The position numbers were made by a program, and so were the translations under genes. From Amycolatopsis sp. GM8 (GTDB lineage: Bacteria > Actinomycetota > Actinomycetes > Mycobacteriales > Pseudonocardiaceae), in contig NZ_JAJKFK010000004.1 of assembly GCF_021653975.1 (NCBI RefSeq), positions 58,926 through 122,925 on the forward strand: a stretch of 64,000 nt of DNA, written 5' to 3'. Numbering within the stretch: position 1 is the stretch's first letter; each line of letters begins with the position of its first letter. Positions 31,714-40,511 of this stretch are shown piece after piece. A model generated the notes under the pieces. The model saw nothing but the letters and a program-made list of their open reading frames with translations. It was not told the DNA's origin and did not search any database.

Positions 31714-32841
31714 ATGAGCACGTGGTTTTCCGCGCGTCATCGGGGTCTTCGACGCTCCGTTCACGTCGGCCTCGGGGCCGTTCTCGTGCTGGCCCTCGCG
31801 GCCTGCGGATCGAGCGGTTCGGCGGACCAGCCGGCGAAGAGCAGCATCGATCCGAACCTCGGCGGCGACGCGGCCTGGCAGCAGATCGTGGACGCGGCCA
31901 ACGCCGAGGGGAAGGTGGTCTTCTACTCCGCGAACGACGAGGACTCGGCCACCGTCCCGCCCGCGTTCCACGCCGCATACCCGAAAATCCAGGTAGAGGT
32001 CCAGCACTTCGCCTCCGGCGCGCTCACCGCGAAGCTAGACGCGGAGGCCGGCAACACCGCGACGGGCGCCGACGTCGCGAGCCATTCTTCGCGCGTGTGG
32101 TGGCAGGCCAATGCCGCCCGCCTGACCCCGGCCAAGGGCCCGGCAATAGCGCGCTACTGGAAGGACACCGGGTTCGTCTACGCGAACGGGGCGTACACCC
32201 TGGTCGGCGGCAACCCCCTCGGCGCCGCGGTCAACACCGACCGCCTCGCCGCGCTCGGCGCCACCCCCATCAAGACCTACAAGGACCTGCTCCAGCCCGC
32301 CCTGCGCGGGAACGTGGGCGTCGTGCCCGGCGAGGGGTCGCCCGCCGCCGAACAGTGGTGGTACTACGCGGGTCAGGAAATGGGCGGTGCGAGTGGCTTG
32401 CAACAGCTGGCCGCGCTGCAGCCCCGGTTATACCGCAGCGGTACGACACCGCTGGCAACAGACGTCGCGTCCGGAGAGATCGCTGTCGGGTTCTACGCGA
32501 CCCGGTCGTCGGTGACGGCGCTCGCCGACAAGGGGGCACCGGTCGCCTTCGTCCCCCTCGATCCGGTCATCTCGATCGGCGGCTACACGGGCATTGTCGG
32601 CAACGCACACCCGAATGCCGCGCAAGTACTGGAGAATTGGCTGCTCTCACCGGCAGGGCAGGTCGCGTTGGCCGGTGACGGCAACGCACTCACCCCGCTC
32701 GATGTGAGCGTGCTCGGGGCGGAGTCCGGTAACGCACGCCAGATCCCGAAGGGCAGCCACGTCACCGACGGGGTGCTCCTGCCCGAGCAGACATCCTTCT
32801 ACCAGAACGTTTTCCTGCCGACCGTGGTCGGCAGGTCGTGA
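31714..32841 (+). CDS. ABC transporter solute-binding lipoprotein (ferric-type family)
   Basis: This ~375-residue protein begins with a basic N-terminus, a hydrophobic stretch and a lipobox (VLALAACGSS), so the mature protein should start at Cys31 and be lipid-anchored outside the membrane. The mature part has the layout of periplasmic-binding proteins of the Fe3+/2-aminoethylphosphonate group: EGKVVFYSANDED near the start, GNPLGAAVNTDRL in the middle and NWLLSPAGQVALAG near the end. The ATG at 31714 is preferred; a GTG two codons upstream is possible. It overlaps the permease gene by four bases. The substrate may be iron or an organic compound; sequence alone does not decide. Confidence 0.85.
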   Translation: MSTWFSARHRGLRRSVHVGLGAVLVLALAACGSSGSADQPAKSSIDPNLGGDAAWQQIVDAANAEGKVVFYSANDEDSATVPPAFHAAYPKIQVEVQHFASGALTAKLDAEAGNTATGADVASHSSRVWWQANAARLTPAKGPAIARYWKDTGFVYANGAYTLVGGNPLGAAVNTDRLAALGATPIKTYKDLLQPALRGNVGVVPGEGSPAAEQWWYYAGQEMGGASGLQQLAALQPRLYRSGTTPLATDVASGEIAVGFYATRSSVTALADKGAPVAFVPLDPVISIGGYTGIVGNAHPNAAQVLENWLLSPAGQVALAGDGNALTPLDVSVLGAESGNARQIPKGSHVTDGVLLPEQTSFYQNVFLPTVVGRS

Positions 32842-34547
32842 CCGCCACGGCATCAGCCCCGCAGCGCGTCACGCTGGCCGCCGCCCGCCGGCCGGCCCGG
32901 CGGAGGGGCCTGGCCTGGGTCTCGCTGGCGCTGGTGATGGCTGTGCTGATCATCTGGCCGCTGGTCCGGTTGGAACTGCGTGCTTTCGACAATGGCGGCG
33001 ACGCGTTCACGCGGATGGTGACCTATCCCGGGATCGGCCGGGTGTTCCTGAACACGCTCATCGTCGCGGTCGGTTCGGTGCTGATCGCGGTTCCACTCGG
33101 GACGGTGCTGGCGTGGCTGACCCTGCGGATGCCACCGGCCCTGCGCCGCGTGATGGCGATCTTGCCGATCGTGCCGCTGATGCTGCCGGCCGTGGCCAAA
33201 GTGGCCGCGTGGACCTATCTGCTCTCGCCGCGGACGGGTCTGCTCAACACACTCCTGCGCAGCTGGGGTCTCGGCTCGGGCGCCACCGGCCCGCTCGACG
33301 TGTTCACGATGACCGGCATCGTGGTCATCTCGGGGGTCACATTGACCTCCTTCGTGTACCTGTTCGTCCATTCGAGCCTCGAACAGCGCGGCGCCGAATT
33401 GGAGGCCGCGGCGGCCGCCTGCGGTGCCCGGCCGTGGACGGTGTTCACCACCGTCACTTTGCCCCTGCTGAAACCGGCCGTGATCTACTCGACCGGGATC
33501 GTGTTCCTGCTTTCGCTCGGGCAGTTCAGTGCTCCACTGCTGCTCGGGGCACCGAAGAACATCGACACCATCAGCACCCTGATGTACCGCGTCTCGGGTG
33601 ACTATCCGGTCGACTACGCACTCGGCGCCGCGCTGGCGTTGCCCCTGCTGGTGATCGGCCTGCTCGTGGTGGTCGCCCAGCGCCGGGCATTGGGGGATGA
33701 GCGACGCTACGCCGCGGTGTCCGGACGGGCCCGGCAGGTGGGTGTCCGCACGAGCTGGTGGGCGGCGGTGCCGCTGGTGATCTACCTGCTGGTGGCCGTC
33801 GTGCTGCCGCTCCTGGCGCTGGTCGTGGTGTCGTTGTCACCGTACTGGTCGGGCCGGATCACCCCGTCCCGCTTCACGTTCGACGGGTGGGCCACGGCGT
33901 TCGCCGATCCCAGCACCCAGCAGGCCATCAGCACCACCGCGCAAGCCGTCGGGTTCACCATCGTGCTCGTCGTGCCGCTGGGCTATCTGGCCGCATTGGC
34001 CCTGCTGCAGCGAACACGCGTGCCCGCCCCGGTGCGCCGGGTGATCGACCTGATCAGCAGCCTCGCACTGAGCATGCCGTCGGTGCTGATGGGGTTCGCG
34101 CTGCTGCTCACCTATTCCACCCCGCCTTTCCGGTTGTACGGGACCACGGCGATGGTCGTGGTCGCCTATGTGAGCCTGATGCTGCCGCACGCCATCCGCC
34201 CGCAATTGACGTCGATGCTGGCCACCGGCCCGGAGTACAGCGAGGCCTCCCGGGTGGCGGGTGCCGGCCCGCTCGCGACGACCTGGCGGGTCGGCTTTCC
34301 GCTGATCCGCAGCGGGATCGGGGTGGCTGTGTCTCTGGTCGTCATCATGGTGATCCACGAGTTCGCGGTCTCGCTGATGGTCACCTCGCCGGGGCGCCGG
34401 GTGATCGGCACATTGCTCTATGACGCCACGAACTTCGGCACCGCGCCGCAGGTCGCGGTCATCGCCCTGCTGATGGTGGCCATCACGACGGTGGGCATCG
34501 TCGCCGCGCTGGTCGCCGGTGGTGCCCGCGCGCTGGACCGAGTCTGA
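32838..34547 (+). CDS. ABC transporter permease, two fused membrane domains (FbpB-like)
   Basis: This 569-residue membrane protein has two copies of the binding-protein-dependent permease domain. The first is at ~55-270, with the EAA-type loop ELEAAAAACGARPWTVF. The second is at ~330-560, with the loop EYSEASRVAGAGPLATTWR. This double form is usual in ferric-type importers. The GTG start overlaps the stop of the solute-binding gene by four bases. It forms the membrane channel with the ATPase at 34560. Confidence 0.9.
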   Translation: MTATASAPQRVTLAAARRPARRRGLAWVSLALVMAVLIIWPLVRLELRAFDNGGDAFTRMVTYPGIGRVFLNTLIVAVGSVLIAVPLGTVLAWLTLRMPPALRRVMAILPIVPLMLPAVAKVAAWTYLLSPRTGLLNTLLRSWGLGSGATGPLDVFTMTGIVVISGVTLTSFVYLFVHSSLEQRGAELEAAAAACGARPWTVFTTVTLPLLKPAVIYSTGIVFLLSLGQFSAPLLLGAPKNIDTISTLMYRVSGDYPVDYALGAALALPLLVIGLLVVVAQRRALGDERRYAAVSGRARQVGVRTSWWAAVPLVIYLLVAVVLPLLALVVVSLSPYWSGRITPSRFTFDGWATAFADPSTQQAISTTAQAVGFTIVLVVPLGYLAALALLQRTRVPAPVRRVIDLISSLALSMPSVLMGFALLLTYSTPPFRLYGTTAMVVVAYVSLMLPHAIRPQLTSMLATGPEYSEASRVAGAGPLATTWRVGFPLIRSGIGVAVSLVVIMVIHEFAVSLMVTSPGRRVIGTLLYDATNFGTAPQVAVIALLMVAITTVGIVAALVAGGARALDRV

Positions 34548-34559
34548 GGAGGTACCACG

Positions 34560-35672
34560 ATGTCCGAGGTGAACATCGAGAACCTGACCAAGGGTTTCGG
34601 GCCCGCCGTTCGCGCGATCGACGAGTTGACGCTCGACATCGCCGAGGGCGAGCTGGTCGTGTTGCTGGGCCCCAGCGGCTGTGGGAAGACCACGCTGTTG
34701 CGGTGTCTGGCGGGACTCGAGCGACCGGATTCCGGCCGGATCGCGATCGGCGGCGAAGAGGTCTTCGGTGGCCGGCGCGAAATCCCGACCCACCGGCGCG
34801 GGATCGGTCTGGTTTTCCAGAACTACGCGCTCTGGCCCCATATGACGGTCGCCCAGAACGTGGCGTATCCCTTGCGTGCCAAGGGGGTTTCGCGCCGGGC
34901 GCGAGAGGCGGCCGCGCGGGAGGCGCTCGCCCTGGTGGAATGTGAGACGCTCGTGGACCGGCTGCCGGCCGCGATCAGCGGCGGTCAGCAGCAACGCGTG
35001 GCGCTCGCCAGGGCGATCGTCGCGCGGCCGCGGCTGATCCTGTTCGACGAGCCACTGTCCAATCTAGACTACCGGCTGCGGGGCCAGCTGCGCCAGGAGA
35101 TCCGCGACCTGCACCGGACGCTCGGCTTCACCGGGGTGTACGTGACGCACGACCAGACCGAGGCCATGCAACTGGGCAGCCGGGTGGTCGTGCTGCGTGA
35201 GGGGCGGATCGAGCAGCTCGCGCCGCCTCAGGAGCTGTTCGATCGCCCCGCCACCAGCTATGTCGCCCGATTCCTGGGGATCGGGAACGCCATCGCGCTG
35301 AGCCGGTCGGATGATCGGTGGGTGTTCGGCGACCCGGCGGTCGAAATCGATCTGCCCCACGTGCCCTTGCCGGCGGACAGCTGCGAACTGCTGCTCCGTG
35401 CCGTCGACCTCACGCTGGCGCCGCCGGGTTCCGAAGGTGGGGCGGATCGCGTTGTCGTCGAGGGGACGGTGCGGGACGTACTGTTCGGGGGCGACGTCAG
35501 CGAGTGGATCGTCGAGGTGGGCGGCGGGACCGTACTGACCGCCACAGCGGCGGCGCGAACGTGGCCGTACGCGGCCGGGGACCGGGTCGCGGTCCAGTTC
35601 GAACTCGACGACGCGCTGCTCTACGCGGGTCCCGATGGCCGGCTGGTGGAGCCGGTCGGCGCCGCCGCGTGA
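34560..35672 (+). CDS. ABC transporter ATP-binding protein (ferric/spermidine-type)
   Basis: This 370-residue ATPase has Walker A (LGPSGCGKTT, ~38-47), the Q-loop (VFQNYALWP), the signature SGGQQQRVALARAI (~140-153), Walker B (LILFDEPLSNLD) and the switch histidine (VTHDQTEAM). A C-terminal TOBE-like regulatory domain extends from ~240. GAGG lies a few bases before the ATG. It powers the importer 31714-35672. It converges with the dioxygenase beta-subunit gene, with two bases between the stops. Confidence 0.93.
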   Translation: MSEVNIENLTKGFGPAVRAIDELTLDIAEGELVVLLGPSGCGKTTLLRCLAGLERPDSGRIAIGGEEVFGGRREIPTHRRGIGLVFQNYALWPHMTVAQNVAYPLRAKGVSRRAREAAAREALALVECETLVDRLPAAISGGQQQRVALARAIVARPRLILFDEPLSNLDYRLRGQLRQEIRDLHRTLGFTGVYVTHDQTEAMQLGSRVVVLREGRIEQLAPPQELFDRPATSYVARFLGIGNAIALSRSDDRWVFGDPAVEIDLPHVPLPADSCELLLRAVDLTLAPPGSEGGADRVVVEGTVRDVLFGGDVSEWIVEVGGGTVLTATAAARTWPYAAGDRVAVQFELDDALLYAGPDGRLVEPVGAAA

Positions 35673-35674
35673 CC

Positions 35675-36220
35675 TCAGAAGAAGTTGCTGAGATTCTGCG
35701 ACAGCAGGATCGTCTGGTCGAGGAAGATGTGCCGGCGCGCGATGCGGAAGGAATTCTCGTGTCGCCGTAGCGTGTCTTCCCGGCGCCCGATCCACTGGTT
35801 CTCCTCGGACTTCAAGCGCGTCCGGTAGAGCAGGAAATGCGACTCGGCGACGAGTTCGGCCCCGTCGTCCTCGACGATCCGGATGTTGGTGATCAGGTGC
35901 CGGGTGCGCGACGGCGGGTCCTCGGCCCACGCCGTTCCCGTCGCCAGTTTGCGCACCCGGGCGTCGAGGGTGGCCTTGTCGTCGTCGAAGAACGCCATCT
36001 CGCCCGGTTTGGTGAACTCCTTGTGCAGTTCCCGCCGGGGCACCGTCCGGCGGATCGGCATGAAGTAGTGGGTGTCGTCGGTGAACAGCTCGATCCACTT
36101 CTCGTAGTGGTGCCTGTCGAGGAGCGCGGCTTCCTCGACGTAGAACCGCTCTACCCGGTACTGGAGCAGCATCTGGGCGAGTGTGGCCTCGCCTGCCGCG
36201 AGATCGTCCTGCAGCGTCAT
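35675..36220 (-). CDS. Aromatic-ring-hydroxylating dioxygenase, beta (small) subunit
   Basis: This 181-residue protein matches the small subunit of Rieske ring-hydroxylating dioxygenases of the biphenyl/cinnamate type, an NTF2-like fold. Visible features are QYRVERFYVEEAALLDRHHY near the start, KWIELFTDDTHYFMPIRRT, SRTRHLITNIRI and the terminal RRHIFLDQTILLSQNLSNFF. It stabilises the alpha3beta3 hexamer and has no metal centre. It lies 12 bases after the alpha-subunit gene in the leftward transcript 38515-35675. Confidence 0.92.
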   Translation of the reverse strand: MTLQDDLAAGEATLAQMLLQYRVERFYVEEAALLDRHHYEKWIELFTDDTHYFMPIRRTVPRRELHKEFTKPGEMAFFDDDKATLDARVRKLATGTAWAEDPPSRTRHLITNIRIVEDDGAELVAESHFLLYRTRLKSEENQWIGRREDTLRRHENSFRIARRHIFLDQTILLSQNLSNFF

Positions 36221-36232
36221 GATCGGTCCTTG

Positions 36233-37582
36233 TCAGAGATACTCGCCGGGGGTGGTTCGCTCGCGGAGATCGTCCCACGACGTTCCCTTGAGCCATTCCT
36301 TCCAAGACTGATAGGTCCACAGCTGGGCGTGCTCGTTGACCGGGGCCTCGATACGTGCGAACCCGCCCTCGTGCCGGATCTTGCCCCGGCCGAGCCCCAT
36401 CTTGAGCTGCTGCGGGACGTTCTTGCTGATCGTCCCGTGCGTCTGGAGGGTGCTCTGTGACCAGTTCTCGCCGTCTTCCTGTTCGAGGAAACCGGCCGGC
36501 CCGAAGGAGTGGATCTGGGCCGACAGCAGTTCCTTCTGCTCCTCGGGCGAGGCGTTCTTCTCCCGGAAGGTGAACCACCAGACCTCGGTGACGCTCGGGC
36601 TGCGCGGTACGCGCAGGCTCAGCTGGGCGCCCAGAGTGATCCACGCGCTGGGAAAGACATGGGGGTGCCCGGCGACCTGCGCCCCGACGGGACCCAGCGC
36701 CGCCTGCGCTTCCGGCCGGTCGCGCCACGCGAAAATCTTGCCACCGGTCGCTTCCACGGCTTTGCGTGTCGGACCGGAGATCGCGTGCCCGTACTCCGCG
36801 ACCATCACGATGTTGTCCAGATCGGTCGGCAGCCGCTGCACGCCGAGGCTCTTGCCCTCGTCCGTCTTCGCCCCGCCACTGTCCAGGCTCTCGGCGGTGG
36901 GAATCATCCCGACCGCCTGGGCCGAGATATGGGTGATCTGCGGGTGGTAGAAGTCGAAAGTGTTGTCGGCGGCGAACTTCCAGTTGGTGTTCAGCACGAA
37001 CTTCTGGATACCGGGGACGACTTCGACCTCGCCGCGCTCGGCGATCATGTCGAGGCTGAGCCGGCCGGTCGGGCCCAGGAAGTCCGCCAGCGGGGGAGCC
37101 GTGGGGTCGAAGGTGCCGAACACGAAGCCCTTGTAGGACTCCAGCTGGGCGACCTGCCGCAACGGGTACTTCGACTTGTCGAGCTCGTCCCGGTAGAAAT
37201 CGCGCATCCCGGGTACCCCGACCAGTTCACCGGCCAGGTCGAACGTCCAGCCGTGGTAGGTGCACATGAAGTTCTTGACGTTGCCCTCTTCGGCCCGGCA
37301 CACGGCGTTGCCGCGGTGCGTGCACGTGTTCACCAGCGCTTTGATGCTCTTGTCCTTCTGGCGGACCACCAGGACGTTGTCCCGGCCCATCGGGGCCTCG
37401 AAGAAGTCGCCGCGTTTCGGGATCTGACTCTCGTGGCACAGGAACAGCCACGCGCGCGAGAAGATCCGCGTCATTTCGAGATCGAAGATCTCCGGATCAC
37501 TGAAGATCCGCCGGTCGATCTCGCCGCGGTGCGCGTCCACGTACGTGTCGAGCTTGGCGGCCAGTGCCTCGTCCGCTGTCAT
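36233..37582 (-). CDS. Aromatic-ring-hydroxylating dioxygenase, alpha subunit (Rieske, biphenyl/cinnamate type)
   Basis: This 449-residue protein has the Rieske [2Fe-2S] site C87-x-H89 (CTHRGNAVC) and C107-x2-H110 (CTYHGW). The mononuclear iron ligands H213 and H218 lie in DNTFDFYHPQITH, with D206 or D210 as the electron bridge between subunits. It would add both atoms of O2 to an aromatic ring and give a cis-dihydrodiol. The length and the neighbouring BphC/BphB/BphD-like genes place it in the group that takes biphenyl, phenylpropionate or similar arenes. The substrate cannot be fixed from sequence. The matching ferredoxin (43456) and reductase (40512) lie several kb away. Confidence 0.94.
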   Translation of the reverse strand: MTADEALAAKLDTYVDAHRGEIDRRIFSDPEIFDLEMTRIFSRAWLFLCHESQIPKRGDFFEAPMGRDNVLVVRQKDKSIKALVNTCTHRGNAVCRAEEGNVKNFMCTYHGWTFDLAGELVGVPGMRDFYRDELDKSKYPLRQVAQLESYKGFVFGTFDPTAPPLADFLGPTGRLSLDMIAERGEVEVVPGIQKFVLNTNWKFAADNTFDFYHPQITHISAQAVGMIPTAESLDSGGAKTDEGKSLGVQRLPTDLDNIVMVAEYGHAISGPTRKAVEATGGKIFAWRDRPEAQAALGPVGAQVAGHPHVFPSAWITLGAQLSLRVPRSPSVTEVWWFTFREKNASPEEQKELLSAQIHSFGPAGFLEQEDGENWSQSTLQTHGTISKNVPQQLKMGLGRGKIRHEGGFARIEAPVNEHAQLWTYQSWKEWLKGTSWDDLRERTTPGEYL

Positions 37583-37621
37583 TTCGTCTCCTGTGGTTCG
37601 GTGCGGGTGGCCTGGCGAAGA

Positions 37622-38515
37622 TCACGCGCCGTGGTGATCGCGCTCGTGACCCCACCACTCGGACGATGTGTAGGTCACGACGGTCCACGTGGCGTCGTCG
37701 ATCAACCGCCCGCCGGTCCCGTATTCGAGGCCGAACCCCGACGGCGTCTGCATGTAGAACGACAGCATCTCGTCGTTGGTGTGCCGGCCGAGCGTGGCCT
37801 GCATCGTCGTGTCCGCCGCCCGCGCCCTGTCCAGCGCACGCCCGACCGAATCGATGTCCGCCACTTCCAGCATAAAATGGTTGAGTGCCGTTCCGGTGTC
37901 AAGCGGCGCGCCGGCCGCCGCGAAGGAATGGTGCCGCGCGTTGACGTGCAGGAAGGTCACGTGAAATCCCGGCGCCGGAATGATGTAGTCACTCACCCGG
38001 AAGCCGAGCACGTCGATGTAGAAGGCCATCGTCTCTTCGGGGTTCTGGCAGCCGAACACCACGTGCCCGAGCCCGGTGTCTTTCCCGGACGGTTCCTTGG
38101 TGACGAACCGTACCCCGGCGGGGGAGACGAACGGGTCCTTGGGCACCAGCCCGCCGGCGAAGAACTCCACGTTGATCCCGGCCGGATCGGTGCAGGTGAC
38201 GAGGCGGTGCGCACCACGCAAGCGGGCGAGTTCGGCGTCCTCCTTGCAGGGCACGCCGGCGGCTTCCAGATCCCGCACGATCCCGTCGAGGTCGGCGGCG
38301 GAGGCCACCTCCCAGCCGACGTAGTCGACCTGGTCCTTGCCCGGCCGGACGGCGATCCGGTGATGCCGCTCGTCCATCCGCAGGTACAGCACCGGTTTCC
38401 CGTCCTCATCCGCGCGGGTCACCTGCATGCCGACGATTTCACTCGCGTAGTGGGCCCAGGCATCCAGGTCGCTCGCGCCGATTCCGAAATACCCCAGTGC
38501 GCTGATCCCGGCCAT
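37622..38515 (-). CDS. bphC: Type I extradiol dioxygenase, BphC-like (2,3-dihydroxybiphenyl 1,2-dioxygenase type)
   Basis: This 297-residue protein has two vicinal-oxygen-chelate modules. The Fe(II) ligands H151 (GLGHVVFG), H213 (LNHFMLEV) and E264 (FGLEYGTGGR) are present, as are the acid-base set H195/H196, H245 (GRHTND) and Y254, in the spacing of BphC enzymes. It would cleave a 2,3-dihydroxylated ring next to the side chain. The ATG at 38515 is preceded by AGGAG in the leftward direction; the longer upstream frame is not supported. It heads the leftward transcript with the dioxygenase subunits. With the class III enzyme at 8964 the window has two unrelated extradiol dioxygenases. Confidence 0.92.
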   Translation of the reverse strand: MAGISALGYFGIGASDLDAWAHYASEIVGMQVTRADEDGKPVLYLRMDERHHRIAVRPGKDQVDYVGWEVASAADLDGIVRDLEAAGVPCKEDAELARLRGAHRLVTCTDPAGINVEFFAGGLVPKDPFVSPAGVRFVTKEPSGKDTGLGHVVFGCQNPEETMAFYIDVLGFRVSDYIIPAPGFHVTFLHVNARHHSFAAAGAPLDTGTALNHFMLEVADIDSVGRALDRARAADTTMQATLGRHTNDEMLSFYMQTPSGFGLEYGTGGRLIDDATWTVVTYTSSEWWGHERDHHGA

Positions 38516-38817
38516 CGGATCTCCTGTTCGTTGACTTGTCATCGCCGGTTCGCCGGCACGCCCAGCTCGCGACGCATGATGAGGATGCGTGACCTGGTTC
38601 ACCGAGGGCCAAGACGATGTCCCGTCTGGCGGGACCGAACTGTGGGACGCCCCCGTGGCGCGGGGGCGCCCGGAAGAAGCGGGTTCCGTGCTGTGGAACG
38701 GAACCTCGGTGCGCCCGGCCGGCTTTCTGGTCTCATGGTCGAGCCCTCGGCCGGCCACGTTCCGCCGTGGGCGATGTGGCACCGAACCCGCCACCGTCCA
38801 TTCTGGAAAGGCTGACC
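38516..38817. other. Divergent intergenic region between bphC-like and bphD-like genes
   Basis: This 302-bp gap separates two divergent transcripts of the same pathway. It holds a TTGACT hexamer at 38531-38536, a small hairpin GCCGG-TTCG-CCGGC (38544-38557) and a strong hairpin (38648-38668). GGAAAGG at 38805-38811 is the ribosome site for the gene at 38818. I see no coding sequence of its own. Confidence 0.5.
38648..38668. repeat. G+C-rich hairpin CGCCCCCG-N5-CGGGGGCG
   Basis: Perfect 8-bp arms (38648-38655 and 38661-38668) sit in the middle of the divergent bphC/bphD gap. Without a T-tract or nearby stop codon it is more likely leader structure or a protein site than a terminator. Confidence 0.3.
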
Positions 38818-39666
38818 GTGACTCCGACCCCGACCTACGACGGAACCCGGAAGCTGATCGACACGCGCGACTACCGGATTCAGATCAACGACGCCGGCTC
38901 CGGCCATCCGGTCTTTCTGCTGCACGGATCCGGGCCCGGTGCGACAGGGTGGTCGAACTTCGCTCCGAACATCCCGGTTCTCGCGGAGAAATACCGCTGT
39001 GTCGCGGTGACGATGCCGGGCTGGGGCGAGTCGAGTCCGCAGTCACTGGAAACCGGACGGGACCAGAGCGCCGCGATCCTGCAGCTGATGGATGCCCTCG
39101 ACATCGAGCGGGCCGCGTTCGTCGGGAACTCGGGCGGCGGCGGGATCGGGCTCGTCATGGCGGGGTTGTACCCGGAGCGCGTTTCCCACGTCATCACGAT
39201 GGGATCCGGTGTGTGGGGCCCCAGCATCCTGGCTCCGGGAGGCCTTTCCGAAGGGATGCGCACGATATTCGAGGCCTACCAGGATCCCTCCGAGGCCAAC
39301 TTCAAGCGCCTCGTCGAGGTCATGTGCTTCGATCCGAAGTTCGCTTCCGACGAGCTCGCGGCCGAGCGCGCGCAGGCCGCCCGGTTGTTCCCGGAGCATC
39401 TGACCAACTGGCTGGAGATGGCGCGCGCGGGTGTCGGCGCGGAAGAGATCACCCGTGCCGCGCAGGCGCTGCCCCGGTCCCCGGTGCCCGCCCTGCTCAT
39501 CCATGGCCGCGACGACCGCACGGTGCACTACGAGACGAGCATGCGGGCACTCGCCCTCATCCCTGATTCGCGCATGGTGCTGCTCAATCACTGCGGTCAC
39601 TGGGCGCAGCTCGAGCACGCGGACGAGTTCAACCGGCTCGTCGACGAGTTCGTCACCCACCACTGA
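38818..39666 (+). CDS. bphD: Meta-cleavage product hydrolase, BphD-like
   Basis: This 282-residue alpha/beta hydrolase has the MCP-hydrolase oxyanion segment FLLHGSGPGATGWSNF and the nucleophile elbow GNSGGGG with S105. The acid is in IHGRDDRTV and the base histidine in NHCGHWAQLE. It would split the BphC product into 2-hydroxypentadienoate and an aryl or alkyl acid. The GTG at 38818 is used because GGAAAGG lies six bases upstream; the longer frame has no support. It is divergent from the bphC-like transcript and followed by the cis-diol dehydrogenase. Confidence 0.92.
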   Translation: MTPTPTYDGTRKLIDTRDYRIQINDAGSGHPVFLLHGSGPGATGWSNFAPNIPVLAEKYRCVAVTMPGWGESSPQSLETGRDQSAAILQLMDALDIERAAFVGNSGGGGIGLVMAGLYPERVSHVITMGSGVWGPSILAPGGLSEGMRTIFEAYQDPSEANFKRLVEVMCFDPKFASDELAAERAQAARLFPEHLTNWLEMARAGVGAEEITRAAQALPRSPVPALLIHGRDDRTVHYETSMRALALIPDSRMVLLNHCGHWAQLEHADEFNRLVDEFVTHH

Positions 39667-39706
39667 TCGCAGTAGCCGGATAGCCGACCGTCGACGGGGG
39701 AAACAG

Positions 39707-40492
39707 ATGTCCGCGTTGCAGGGTATGTCGGTACTCCTCACGGGCGGTGCCTCCGGCCTCGGCCGGGCCATCCTCACCCGGTTCCTCGAAGAAGGCGCGA
39801 ACGTCACGGTCCTCGACCGGGCGGCGGACAAGCTGAAAGAGGCCGAGGCGGACTACGCGCCCGCGCTGCAGGTGGTGCCAGGTGACGTGCGCTCGCCCGC
39901 CGACAACTCCGTCGCCGTCGCGAGTGCGGTCGCCACCTTCGGTGGCCTCGACGTGTTCATCGGCAACGCGGGACTGTGGGATTTCGGCAAGGAGCTGACC
40001 GATTTCGATCCCGACGGCCTGTCGCGTGCCTTCGACGAGCTGTTCGCGGTCAACGTCAAGGGCTATCTGCTCGGCGCCCGGGCGGCCCGCTGTGCGCTGC
40101 GCGCCACGGGCGGGTGCATGATCTTCACCCTGTCGAACGCGTCGTTCTTCCCGGCGGGCGGCGGTGCCCTCTACACCGCGTCCAAGCATGCCGGGGTGGG
40201 TCTGGTGCGTCAGCTCGCCTACGAACTCGCGCCCAAGATCAGGGTCAACGGGGTGGCCGTGGGAGGTATGCCGGGCGACCTGCGTGGCCCCGGCGCTCCC
40301 GAGATGGCGGACCGGTCGCTCGCCGACATCCCGGTCCAGCGGTACCTCCAGGACCACACGGCGCTCGGTGTCGCGGTGGAGCCGGAGGACTACGTCGGCC
40401 CGTATGTGTTTCTCGCGTCCCGTGGCGATTCCCGCACCGTCACGGGCTCCGTGTTCGATGTCAGCTCCGTCGGCATCCCCCAGCGGAGCTGA
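39707..40492 (+). CDS. bphB: cis-Dihydrodiol dehydrogenase (SDR, BphB/HcaB-like)
   Basis: This 261-residue SDR has the NAD motif TGGASGLGRA (~12-21), NAG (~89-91), the catalytic serine in LSNASFFP and Y-x3-K in ALYTASKHAG. The wording and length fit cis-2,3-dihydrodiol dehydrogenases, which restore aromaticity after the Rieske dioxygenase and give the catechol for the BphC-like enzyme. A GGGGGAAA stretch precedes the ATG at 39707. It is co-directional with bphD and converges with the ferredoxin reductase gene 19 bp downstream. Confidence 0.88.
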   Translation: MSALQGMSVLLTGGASGLGRAILTRFLEEGANVTVLDRAADKLKEAEADYAPALQVVPGDVRSPADNSVAVASAVATFGGLDVFIGNAGLWDFGKELTDFDPDGLSRAFDELFAVNVKGYLLGARAARCALRATGGCMIFTLSNASFFPAGGGALYTASKHAGVGLVRQLAYELAPKIRVNGVAVGGMPGDLRGPGAPEMADRSLADIPVQRYLQDHTALGVAVEPEDYVGPYVFLASRGDSRTVTGSVFDVSSVGIPQRS

Positions 40493-40511
40493 CATCGGAC
40501 GGCGTGTGGCG

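Noticed and set aside
31714..35672. Assignment of the ABC importer to iron uptake
   Set aside because: The family resembles ferric importers, but no iron-box-like operator was seen and the context is aromatic catabolism, so the substrate is left open.
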